Shown: positions 1 through 9,377 of the stretch, piece by piece
Layout: each line of letters opens with the position of its first letter
Numbering within the stretch: position 1 is the stretch's first letter
NCBI GenBank assembly: GCA_958295665.1
Contig: OY282559.1
Location: forward strand, 260,096,245-260,160,244
DNA length: 64,000 bases
Direction: 5' to 3'
Source: Tipula vernalis
Taxonomy: Eukaryota; Arthropoda; Insecta; Diptera; Tipulidae
Made by a program: the position numbers and the translations under genes
The notes under the pieces: generated by a model
What the model was told of the DNA's origin: nothing
What the model saw: only the letters and a program-made list of their open reading frames with translations
The model's database searches: none

Positions 1-201
1 TATTAGTTTTATTCATTGTAATCTTTATTCTTATTTATAATATTATATAAGAAAAGGGAGATGTCACAGGCGATATCTTGTGCTTAGCATTGGAACTAGT
101 GTTCCAACTGTTACACAGTAATATTGTTATACTTAATATTGTTATACAGTAATGTCGATACACTGAACTGAATTGAATAAAAGCCAGTCTAAAACGTAAC
201 A
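1..201 (+). mobile_element. 3' end of an LTR retrotransposon entering from the left (element H)
   Basis: An AT-rich tail ends in a purine run (about 52-61) that directly abuts TGTCACAGG at 62. This is the usual layout of a polypurine tract followed by a 3' LTR. The LTR is inferred to run from 62 to 201, starting TG and ending AACA, with an AATAAA signal near 177. No second copy lies in the window, so the boundaries rest on the TG..CA ends and on the point where the gag reading of element F resumes just downstream. No coding sequence of H is visible. Confidence 0.5.
62..201 (+). repeat. Probable 3' LTR of element H (140 bp)
   Basis: It starts TGTCACAGGC after a purine tract and ends CGTAACA. 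It interrupts the minus-strand gag of element F, whose reading frame continues to about 202. The flanking duplication cannot be tested because the left end lies outside the window. Confidence 0.45.
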
Positions 202-953
202 CCAAGCCTTTCATTACAGTAGCTAGATTTCCAATTTGCCGAATTGATTCTATGTTAAACTTTTGCTCAACTGAATCTGCTATCTTAACTCCACGTACAG
301 CGTGACGTTGTTCCGATTTACTCTCAGTTTTATTAATAAAACATTTTACTGCAAAATGACCCTTTTTTCTGCAATATGCACATGTCAATCCATATGCAGG
401 ACACTTGTTCTTTAGGTGTACATTAACCGTTCTGCTTTCCTCGCCATCCAACATCTTTATGTATATTTTGCCTTCTTAAACTATTTTACAGAACTCGAGC
501 ATTTCCTCTAGGGTTAAATTTGGCTCTCTTAAGAATTTTTCCCTGCACACTTTGTCCAACACTGACACTACAAGCCTATCATTAATCATCCTATTTTGGT
601 ATGATTTATTACATTCACAAGCAAATTCACATAGTTTTGCTTGTGTGCTTAATTCATTATAATAATTTTCGATGGTTTGGCCCGTTTCTTGACTTAAATT
701 ATTAAATTTAAATGTCTCCATCGTCGTGTTCTTTATTGGAGCACAATGTTTATCAAATTCACTCACGATTCGCTGTAAGGCTATGTCCACCTCATATTTT
801 ATCGAAAATGTGTTATATATAGCAATTCCCTCATCACCAATCGAATTTAGGAATATTGCAATTTTCATTCTTTCTTCCACATTTTCTTTTCCAGGGGCTA
901 TTATGTTTATTTCGAATCGCTGTTTCCATTTCTTCCATGCGTCAGCTACATTA

Positions 954-1140
954 TGTTGTGTAATCGAAGTACATTGTTCTTAGGATATTTCTGATAAAGT
1001 GAAGTAGAAGAGGAACAAGACGTCAGTGGTTAACGGAGGTGTTTCGATAACACAATTAACCTAAAATGGATTAAATAAATTAACGATATAATTAAAAAGC
1101 ATTGTGTGTATAATTTAATTATAATCGGAGAAACAAAACA
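954..1140 (+). repeat. 5' LTR of element A
   Basis: 187 bp, starting TGTTGTGTAATCG and ending AACAAAACA. It matches 5266-5452 with about four substitutions. Confidence 0.93.
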
Positions 1141-1153
1141 TGGTGGCAGCGGT
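1141..1153 (+). other. Primer-binding site of element A
   Basis: TGGTGGCAGCGGT starts immediately after the LTR. It is complementary to the 3' end of a tRNA-Leu type ending CCGCTGCCA plus CCA (from family knowledge). Confidence 0.7.
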
Positions 1154-1209
1154 AAACTAAACTAAAATAATAAGATATCGCTCCATATAACAGTAATCGT
1201 GGAAATTAC

Positions 1210-1214
<5 letters not shown>

Positions 1215-1241
<27 letters not shown>
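1215..1241 (+). repeat. A27 homopolymer in the leader of element A
   Basis: Twenty-seven consecutive A residues separate the primer-binding region from the first recognisable gag codons. No ATG lies between this tract and the first gag codons, so the tract may have replaced or displaced the start. Confidence 0.9.
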
Positions 1242-1243
1242 TA

Positions 1244-1959
1244 TTCAGGCGCCGGATAATTTTACATTTGACAAATTTGAGGCATGGCCGGCTTGGAAAA
1301 AACGGTTCCAAAGATATATGACAGTAAGTGGTGTAACAAAGAAAGATGATAAAGAAAAAATCGATATATTGTTCTATGTAATGGGATCAAAAAGTGAAGA
1401 AATAGCATTGCAGTTTAGTGAACAACCTGTTACATTGGAAAAAGCATTTGAGAAATTTGACGCTTATTTTAAACCTACGAAAAATATAATATTTGAACGA
1501 TATAAATTTAATACAAGAATACAGTACCAAGGCGAAACTGTAGAGGAGTTCATCGGGGAGTTGCATTCCATAGCGGAAGGATGTGAATACAACATCTTAA
1601 AAGAAGAGTTAATTCGTGATAGAATTGTAGTCGGGGTGAACGATCGACGTGTTAGTGAGGTCATGCAGTTAAAAACTAACCTCACTTTGAAAGAAGCAAT
1701 TGAAATTACGCGAACGGCTGAACTACAGAAACAACAAACACAAGTAATATTTGAAGATAAAGAAAAATCGATAAGAGCAGTGACAGAAAATTCAAAACAT
1801 GGGAATTTTTTTTCGAGCGCACATAGAAATCAGCAAAAATGTATGTTTTGCTTTAAGACGCCGCATGAGAGGATAAAATGTCCTGCGTTTAGGGTAAATT
1901 GTTTATCCTGTGGCAAGAGGTAGAATTATGCAGTAGCGTGCTTTAACGCAAATAAAAAG
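1244..1959 (+). pseudogene. gag of gypsy element A
   Basis: This is the structural protein of the element. The open frame begins after the A27 tract. It shows the WPAWKKRFQRY motif near 1285-1315, a body rich in KxNIIFERYKFN-like motifs, and two zinc knuckles. The first knuckle (CMFCFKTPHERIKC, about 1840-1881) is intact. The second is hit by a TAG stop at 1921-1923, and the following residue is Asn where His is expected. The same frame continues without shift into pol, so gag and pol were one polyprotein. No ATG is found upstream of ATG 1318; the true start is unclear. Confidence 0.85.
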
Positions 1960-4900
1960 GTGATGAAAGCAGTACAACCAGCTGTTTCAGGATTTAAATC
2001 AAATGTGGGTCAGAAGAGGGCAAATATGATCGAAACCGAAAGTATCGAAGAAGCGGAACTTCAATCAACGGAATTTACAATAGGAAATATTATTATTTAT
2101 AATACTAAGGGTAGTGACGATAGTAGCTGGAGATTAGACATTTTGATTGTGGAATTCGGATGTCTCCACAGATTTTTGATCGATACCGGATCTGACTGTG
2201 TATGTATTGCGGGTAGCATGGTGCCAGAGGTGTTGAGGTATAAAATAGAACCTGCTAAGTTGGTTTTAAAGGGTCCTGATGGTAAGGCGCTGAGTGTCAA
2301 AGGTAGGATTTTTTTAACTTTGAATCTAGAAAATGTAGAATTTAAATGTTTTGCATATATTGTCGAGGGTTTGCAGGTGTCAATTTTGGGGCGTAGGGCT
2401 ATTATGGAGTTAAATGCATTAAAGTGTAAGCAGTTTTTAAATGTTCGTTCAATTAACAGTTCGGTTCAAGTGTATACAGAATTTCCTGAGCTTTTTAAAC
2501 CCATTGGGGAGTTCAAAGGAACGGTGTCAATAAAATTACAGCCGAACGCAATTCCGTTTGTACAATCTGTACCACGCACGGTGCCTATTTCGTTATTGGG
2601 AAAATTGGAAACGGAGCTCAAACGATTAGTAGAATTAGAAGTGATTGAACCAATTCAGGAAATAACAGAGTGGATTTTACCTATTGTAATTGTCCCCAAA
2701 GGACAAGAAATAAGACTGTGTTGTGATTACACGAAATTGAATAAATATGTCCAACGTCCATATTTTCCTATATTTAAGGTTGAATCGGTTCTGAATAAAT
2801 TGCAGGGCGCTCAGTGGTTTTCCAAAATTGATATTAATAAAGGATTTTACCAAATTAAATTAGATAAGACAAGCCAGTTGCTTACTTGCTTTATTTGTCC
2901 TTTCGGTCGTTTTGTTTTCAAAAGGCTTCCTTTTGGAGTATCGTGCGCATCAGAATATTTTGTTACGCATTTTCCCCAGGTAATAGCAGGAATCCCAAAC
3001 GTGGTGTTCCATGTGGATGACATCCTCATTTACGCTAATTCGATTGAGGAACACGATGGAATTTTGAGACAGGTGTTAGACAAATTAAAGCAAGAGGGCA
3101 TAACGATTAATAAGCAAAAATGTGAGTTTGGTGTTCAAAACATCAAATACCTAGGGCATTGCTTGTCGGCAGCGGGTATATCGGTGGATCCAGATCGTAT
3201 TGGAGCGATAATGGAATATTCCGCACCTAAGAACAAAACAGAGCTCCTCAGGTTTTTGGGCATGTTGAATTTTGTAAATCGATTCATTAGAAATCGATCA
3301 ACTCTGCTTGAACCTTTGAATTCGTTGTTGAGAAATGGTATGGAATTTGTATGGGCAATAAATCAACAACAGGCATTTTTGAAAATTAAAGAAATTTCAT
3401 CAGAATCACCAACCCTTGCGTATTTTGATACATAAAAGAAGATAGTAGTTAGTGCGGATGCTTCATCCTATGGTATTGGGGGTGGTTTATTACAAGAGAA
3501 TTCGGAGGGAGTAAGAGAAATTGTAGCATATGCATCGCGAACTTTAACGGATGCTGAACGTCGTTATGCACAGATTGAAAAAGAGGCTTTAGGTTTGACT
3601 TGGGCTGCTGAAAAGTTTGCAGAATATATACTTGGTTTGAAGGTGATGCTTGAAACAGACCATAAGCCATTGATCCAGATTCTTCAATCAAAGGATTTGG
3701 ATAGTCTCACTCCTAGACTACAACGTTTCCGAATTAGATTAATGCGGTATGACTATGAGGTGGTTTATGTACCAGGCAAACAATTAGTGGTTGCGGATGC
3801 TTTATCTCGTAGTCCAGATAGTAGCACAAAAGAATTGTATGATGAAATGGGCATTGAAGTGGAAGCATTTGTTAATTTTGTTAGGGAAAATTTGCCTATT
3901 AAAGATAGTTATATGGAAAAGATTAGAAAGTATCAACAATTAGACGAGGTTTGCAAAAATTTGAAGCGTTATTGTGATGAAGGATGGCCAGGGAGAAATA
4001 GATTGTCGGAGTTTATGTGGCTGTACTATCAGCATAGAAATGATTTTAATGTGATTAACGGGGTATTATTGAAAGGGCAAAGAATTATTATACCACCTGC
4101 ATTGCAGAGGGAAGTGATCGAATTTATTCATTTAGGGCATCAGGGAATAGTCAAAAGCAGACGTCGTGCACAAATGTCGGTATGGTGGTTGGGTTTAAGT
4201 TCACAACTAGAGACATATATTCGTAACTGTCCGCAGTGTGTTGAGGAGAGAGAGAATTATAGAGAGCCGTTCGAAAGAGAATTAATCCCAACGCGTCCAA
4301 TGGAAAAAACTGCAGTGGACCTATTTAAGATTAACGGTAAATGGTATTTTATATTTACGGAATATTTTTCGAGATACTTTGAAATTTCGCAATTAAAATC
4401 TATGAATGAAGAGTGCATAATTAGATGTATGCACATTTTATTTTCAAGGTTTGGTATATGTGATGTTTTGCGAACGGATAATGGCCCTCAGTTTCAAGCT
4501 AAATTTCGAAGGTTTGCTCAGGAGTATAATTTCGTCCATGTTACAAGTAGTCCGTACTACAGTCAGTCCAACGGTGCTGTGGAGGCAGCGGTTAAAGTAG
4601 CTAAGAGTATTATAAAAAAGAATTTGAGTTCGGAATCAGAATTTTACAAGGCAATGTTGAGTTATAGGACGACACCTCTTTCAAATGGTTATTTACCGGC
4701 TGAATTGATGTTGGGTCGAAAAATTAAGTCTCATTTGCCAGTGCTCCCGAAGTTACTGGTACCTAGTTATCCTAAAAATGTGTTAAAGAATGAGGAAATC
4801 CTTAAGGATAAGCAAGTACAAAATTATAATAGAAGACATAATACTAAGAAATTATCGGAACTAAATGAAGGAGACGATATGGAAGAGTGGTAAGGAAATT

Positions 4901-5209
4901 GCAGTATCCTAATTCGTATTTAATTAAAGCAAGTGGTGGAATATACCGTCGAAATAGATTTCATATGATACCGGCTCCTTATTTACAGAATAGAGGTGAA
5001 GACGATTACGGGATCCAAATACCAACTGCTTATACCGAATTAAATAACGACAGAAACGAGATTGAAAGAAATAATGTAAGCGTATTTGGCGACGTCAATG
5101 AAAGGGCGGATAATGAGGGTATTAATGAAGAAAATACTAATTCTGATTCTAGGCTTCATTTACGTCGGCAGTGCGTATTGCCTCAAAGGTTTAAAGATTT
5201 TGTAATGTA
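1960..5209 (+). pseudogene. pol of gypsy element A (protease, RT, RNase H, integrase)
   Basis: Domains in order: aspartic protease (FLIDTGSD near 2176-2200); reverse transcriptase (CCDYTKLNKYV near 2720, catalytic HVDD near 3010); RNase H (SADASSYGIGG near 3452, ETDHKPL near 3655); integrase with an H2C2 zinc site near 4120-4240; and the D,D,E core (AVDLF near 4315, RTDNGPQF near 4474, an E near 4580). A TAA at 3433-3435 interrupts the RT/RNase H boundary in frame. A frameshift near 4885-4890 separates the C-terminal tail, which ends at 5209. Length and order match mag-like gypsy elements. The stop and the shift make it inactive as read. Confidence 0.9.
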
Positions 5210-5254
5210 AGTTAGTATAAGAACATTGTTTATATATATAATATATATATATGT

Positions 5255-5265
5255 GAAAAGAGGGA
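5255..5265 (+). other. Polypurine tract of element A
   Basis: GAAAAGAGGGA directly abuts the 3' LTR, the expected position for plus-strand DNA priming. Confidence 0.8.
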
Positions 5266-5452
5266 TGTTGTGTAATCGAAGTACATTGTTCTTAGGGTAT
5301 TTCTGATAGAGTGAAGTAGAAGAGGAACAAGACGTCAGTGGTTAACGGAGGTGCTTCGATAACACAATTAACCTAAAATGGATTAAATAAATTAACGATA
5401 TAATTAAAAAGCATTGTGTGTATAATTTAATTATAATCGGAGTAACAAAACA
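5266..5452 (+). repeat. 3' LTR of element A
   Basis: 187 bp copy of the 5' LTR, directly after a purine tract and followed by the CATTA target duplication. Confidence 0.93.
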
Positions 5453-5487
5453 CATTATTATTAAATAACATCGGCGTGATGAAATTA

Positions 5488-6031
5488 TGGCTGGTCTCCA
5501 CTTGTATAATTTTCTCTTGACAAAAAATAAATGACAAACGGCTCGTGACATTTTTTGTTCAACCACTAACATAAAGAATATAACTAATTTCTCTCTTTGA
5601 GAATAAGAAAAAATTTGAATTTGATTCGTTTTTCGATTATTACAATTTTTGGCATATTACTTTTGTATTCCACGATTTATTATTTATGTTTTATTTTAAT
5701 AACACAAATTTTATTACATCTTCACCTAAAATTTATTAAAAGGACAAAATTTTATGAAAAAGAATGAAAATTTCATTTTATTTGTCAAAATATTGAACAT
5801 AAAATAACATGAAATTGAGCATAAAATACAATTTATGCTCAAATGGCACAACGTCATGACACAAATATTGAATATTTTGATCTTTGCCTCTCTTGACAAA
5901 ATTTCAATGCGCATGCTCAAATCCATTTTTGTGTATGTATTTTGGAAAATGTACTAAAAATTGTCACGAGAAAAAAAATGGACTAGATTTTTTTTTTGTC
6001 AAGAGAAAAATACGAAAGTGGAGACCAGCCA
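5488..6031. mobile_element. MITE with 3-bp target duplication TTA
   Basis: A 544-bp sequence has imperfect terminal inverted repeats of about 40 bp (TGGCTGGTCTCCAC outward, then a stretch ending TTTCTCTTGAC). TTA flanks it on both sides (5485-5487 and 6032-6034). A 3-bp TWA duplication is characteristic of PIF/Harbinger; the assignment is inferred from this alone. It has no coding capacity. Removing it restores continuity of the gag of element F, confirming the ends. Confidence 0.85.
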
Positions 6032-6099
6032 TTACTGTCTCTAATATTTGCTGCCATCCTTTGTTATTTTTAGTTTATTTCACTATTTTTTTTTATCAT

Positions 6100-6108
6100 C
6101 TGACACCA
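6100..6108 (-). other. Primer-binding site of element F
   Basis: On the minus strand the sequence TGGTGTCAG follows directly after a TACA end at 6109. TGGTGTCAG is the tRNA-Leu-type primer site known from mdg3-like elements. Its position 42 bases before the gag ATG fits. Confidence 0.5.
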
Positions 6109-6297
6109 TGTATTATTCTTGTTCTTTATTACAAGATTCTCATATCTAGCTATTATTAAATAAAACACTTATCATGAATTTATTATTTTTTATTTGTATG
6201 ACCACATTACTTCAACACAGTAACACACGAACGAGACTGCTTGTCTTTGCTGTGTATATTTTTTACATTGTATTTTTATGTCAGCAACACAATGAGT
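6109..6297 (-). repeat. Probable 5' LTR of element F, outer end uncertain
   Basis: This stretch lies outside the primer-binding site of F and ends, on the minus strand, in AATAATACA. It contains no ORF. The outer boundary is not visible; 6297 is only the start of the next repeat element. Confidence 0.35.
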
Positions 6298-6760
6298 ACG
6301 TTTATGCTTAGGGTTCAACCTGGTTTGAACCTAGGTTAACTTTTACTATAAACGGAGTCGAGTCATCTTGTAGTTAACTCGACTCGACCTAAAAAATTTC
6401 TAGGGTCGAGTCGAGTTAACTCTAAAAACCTTCGCTATAAACGGAGTCGAGTCGAAAAATAAAAACAACAAAAAAATAGTAATAAAAAGACATCATTTTG
6501 ATTTCTTAATTCGTGTGCGAATCTTCGATTTTTGTGTGGCAATAAAACTTTGTTATTTTATTTTTATAAAATTCAGAAAATAATACAAGAAAAACATATA
6601 AACATACGATAGTAAATGATTTTTTTTTGACGTTTCTGACTCGGTTTCAACCTAGTTTCGACTCGACTACGATTTGACTCTGCAGTATAAACGCTAAAAA
6701 AGATAACTACAAGATGATCCAAAGTTAACTAAAAGATGACTCGACTCTGAGCATAAACGT
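6298..6760. mobile_element. MITE-like element with GAGTCGAG-rich subterminal repeats
   Basis: The outer 18 bases (ACGTTTATGCTTAGGGT and its near reverse complement) form terminal inverted repeats. Inside, the motif TATAAACG recurs at 6347, 6436 and 6686, and GAGTCGAGTC with its complement recurs many times. The longer shared block GAGTCGAGTCATCTTGTAG also pairs the two halves. No ORF and no clear target duplication were found, so the superfamily is unknown. Confidence 0.6.
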
Positions 6761-7395
6761 ATTCAATGCTAACTTGCCCATATAACCATATGGCCTATGC
6801 TAACATATATCTTACAGTACTAATAAACTGATCGGCAATATTAGGCCCGATTCTGCCGTCCAAAATTTTATGTTATGCTATGTTATTTTTGGGTTTTCAA
6901 TGCAAATTCATATAGGAAGCGGGGAAATAAAATAACATAACATGAATTTTATCTTTTCTTATGTCATTTTCCAGTTACAACAAAGAGTAGCGAAAGAGTA
7001 GTAAACGAGTAGATAGAGCTGTCAAAAAGACCGTTTTTTGACATTTTAAGTGGAACATACAAAAAAATATTTTTAAAAGACTTTGCTTTTTAGTATGGAT
7101 GTGTGAATATACGCATTAATTGTCAAATTTCTATTTTGACAATTATACGTCAACTTTGCAATGCAATGCAATGTAGATGTAAATGTATTAGTTAGAATAG
7201 TTTGCTACTCCGTCAATTTAGACGGATTTCAAAATGGCGGATTGGAGTAGCTTTAGAGTAGAGTAGTAAACTGGTTTTTTTTGTTGAGTTGTCAAAAATT
7301 ATTTATGCAAAATCAAAATATTTTTCGTTTGCATCATAACATTATTATAATATAAATAATATTCATAACAAAGACGTGAATATTATTACTATCTT
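6761..7395. other. Non-coding stretch with short inverted repeats
   Basis: No gene is seen. A short inverted repeat (ATGTTATGCTATGTTATTTT against AAAATAACATAACATGA) lies at about 6869-6952, and GAGTAGTAAAC plus GAGTTGTCAAAAA-like words recur at about 7000-7055 and 7256-7300. It may be decayed transposon DNA. Confidence 0.4.
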
Positions 7396-7863
7396 TTACT
7401 CTAGAAAAATAAAGTGCATATGGACACCGAGTGCAACATAACCGATGTTGAGGATTTGGTGCTGTTCATTAACCTCTCGGGATACTTGCAATCTCTTTTG
7501 CAAAATCATTTTTTTTCTACCCGGGTCATCACTTAAGTTTGTTTCGTCATAATTTATTATATTTTGTGGTGGTACACCCTCAAGTTCTCCTTGTAATCTG
7601 TTAAAGTATTCATTTATAATTTCTGATGAAACAGCAGCCCGATTTCTTTTTATGTTTTCGCAAACCCGATACGACAGTTCTTGCTTGTGTCGTTTCAAAA
7701 AAGAGTAGACGAATTCTTTGCCGGGTAAGTTATCCTTAAATTTCTTCACTTGTTTTCCTTGCCTGTTCAAAAATTCTTGTATAGTCATTCGCAACGTTAT
7801 TGTATCAATGGGATAACCCCACTCGGAACAAATTATCAATCTGTTTACAATAATTTTTTCATC
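7396..7863 (-). pseudogene. pogo/CENP-B-like transposase, central part
   Basis: The minus frame encodes an HTH CENP-B-type DNA-binding segment (FLNRQGKQ...FVYSFLKRH, about 7670-7770) followed by the first catalytic block of a DDE_1 transposase (NYDETNLSDDPGRKK, about 7515-7560). The other two acidic residues are missing because the frame ends at 7396, so the enzyme is truncated at its C-terminus. Its N-terminal half lies at 12205-12417, displaced by insertion of LINE1. Jerky/Tigger-like domesticated genes share this architecture, but the truncation and the insertion argue for a dead transposon. Confidence 0.8.
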
Positions 7864-7873
7864 ACTTTCGCTT
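7864..7873. other. Target-site duplication of LINE1, left copy
   Basis: ACTTTCGCTT is repeated exactly at 12205-12214. Both copies lie in the same transposase codons. Confidence 0.9.
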
Positions 7874-7930
7874 GATGGTGGTAAACCAACTACACAGTTG
7901 GCTAATCCACCCTCTTACGAGGCTGGCTCA

Positions 7931-9376
7931 ATGGATTCTGGGGTGAGCCAATCATTGCTAAACCCATTCGAAAGAAGTTCAATGTTGTTAAGATCACCAA
8001 ACAATCATACTAACTCTGCAAATCAGCAAAAAGACGAAAACGCTGAACTCTGTCGAAAACTAAGTGAAGTAGATGTACTTTTAACCCAACTAAGAATCGA
8101 AATTGAAAAACTAAAAAAAGAAAATGAAGAATTAAAGAAGCCACAACCAATGGAGATTTATGAAAACCCGCTAACTTGTTATAATGAAACAAGTACTCAC
8201 ACCAGTTATAACAATGAGTTTCATACTGATGAAGAGGATCTCATGAGAGAAACAGATTGGGTACTGAAAAGGAAAAAAAGACCTACCAAAAAACGAAAAG
8301 CAGAATTCTCGCCTGAAGTTGGAGATCATTCGCAAGCTAATGTATTAGTAACTGGTGATACTAATACCAAACGAGGTCACCAGCAACAGCAACAAAATCG
8401 GCAACAAAAGGTTGTACCGAAAGAAAAGGCTCCTCCGCCAATTAATGTAATCGGCATAACATAATTTGCTAGTATACAATCTATAATGAAATCAGTGACA
8501 GCTAAGGAATATAGAGTAGTGTCACTAAACAATAACGTGTGGAAAATCAATACACCAGATTCCGATACATATAGAGCTCTAGCAACAAAGCTCACTGCGG
8601 AAGGTAAAGAATGGTTCACGGAATGGTTATGGCCAGAGGCCTTCATCCAACGTGTAAGAAGGAGGACATAATTGAGGACCTAAAGGCAAGAGATCTGCAA
8701 ATAGAAGATGCAGTAAACATCCTAAAACGAGAGAGAGGTGAGAACAATCAAGTCAAAAAAGGGGGCTTCCACTCTTCATGCTTACGTTTAACAAAAAGGA
8801 GAAAGTTGAAAACATCTTCAACATCAAAGCAATTCTCAATATGAGGGTTAAAATAGAACCGCTAAAGAAAAACACGAGGCTAATACCTCAATGCAAAAAA
8901 TGCCAAGGTTTCAATCACACGCAAAAATATTGCAGACGGGAGCCAAGATGCGTAAAATGTGCTGGAAAACACAACGCGAAAGAGTGTACAGAAAGTAGAA
9001 ACACCCCTGCAAAATGTATAAACTGTAAAGGGCATCATCCTGCAAATTATAGAGGCTGAGAAGTAGCCAAAGAACTTCAAAGACTAAGAAACAAAATGCA
9101 TCAGTTTCCTCAAACCCTAGGGTTACCAGAGAAGAGAAACCAACTAAAACCCAAGCGGAGCCAAAACCACCAGGTATAGGTACAGAGCGGAAAAGTTATT
9201 CACAAATTGTACAGCAATCATCAAACGCTATGAATGATAACCCCCTTGAAAGGATTTGTCGAAGCATAGAAGCCATAAATATACGGCTAGCAAAGCAAGA
9301 ACGTGGTCTAGAAGCTTTATATAAGCGTCTAGATATGCATCAAACCTTGAACGAGGCAACAGCCCTCATATACTAA
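7931..9376 (+). pseudogene. LINE1 ORF1 (gag-like RNA-binding protein)
   Basis: The ORF1 product of jockey elements binds the element RNA. ATG 7931 is chosen because the earlier in-frame codon at 7898 is TTG. Visible parts are a coiled-coil segment near 8030-8140 (leucine/lysine/glutamate rich), a basic patch near 8265-8310, a PRE_C2HC-like region spread over 8486-8870, and a zinc-knuckle region near 8893-9059 of CX2CX4HX4C, CX2CX3HX4C and CX2CX3H form. The frame is broken by a stop at 8462 and further shifts near 8620, 8780 and 9057. Downstream to 9376 the tail is Gln/Lys rich. Zinc-knuckle spacing fits the jockey clade. Confidence 0.8.
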
Positions 9377-9377
9377 A

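Larger units (their letters stand above)
954..5452 (+). mobile_element. Gypsy-type (mag-like) LTR retrotransposon A, full length
   Basis: A 4.5-kb element has two 187-bp LTRs (954-1140 and 5266-5452), a primer-binding site, a polypurine tract and a single gag-pol reading frame. It is flanked by the 5-bp duplication CATTA (949-953 and 5453-5457). The LTRs differ at about four positions (roughly 2%), so the insertion is fairly young. Gag-pol is broken by two in-frame stops and one frameshift near the end. There is no envelope-like ORF after pol. It sits inside the gag of element F, in the opposite orientation. Confidence 0.93.
202..6057 (-). pseudogene. gag of gypsy element F (split by two insertions)
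   Basis: Gag packages the element RNA into particles. The pieces are 6057-6032, 5487-5453 and 953-202. The N-terminal piece begins at an ATG at 6057 (MAANIRDSN). The segment near 880-953 carries the WKKWKQRF motif typical of mag/K02A2.6-type gags, and 480-880 holds the gag body. A zinc knuckle of CX2CX4HX4C form (CAYCRKKGHFAVKC) lies near 345-390. A stop codon at about 475 breaks the frame between the body and the knuckle. It is not the same family as the gag of element A, although the domain order is alike. No promoter elements were recognised. Confidence 0.7.
202..6108 (-). mobile_element. Gypsy-type LTR retrotransposon F, 5' part, interrupted
   Basis: Reading leftwards on the minus strand, the parts are a probable LTR end at 6109, a primer-binding site (TGGTGTCAG, 6108-6100), a short leader, a gag start codon at 6057, and gag down to 202. 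Two insertions split this gag: a MITE at 5488-6031 and gypsy element A at 954-5452. The gag frame stays compatible across both sites once the duplicated target bases are counted, which is strong support for the nesting. Pol would lie to the left of the window, beyond element H. Confidence 0.75.

Noticed and set aside
4887..5210. Possible envelope gene after pol in element A
   Set aside because: The frame is the integrase tail after a frameshift; no signal peptide or transmembrane segment is visible.
5726..6159. ORFs inside and beside the MITE at 5488-6031
   Set aside because: They consist of AT-rich repeat sequence and end at the inverted repeats; no domain.
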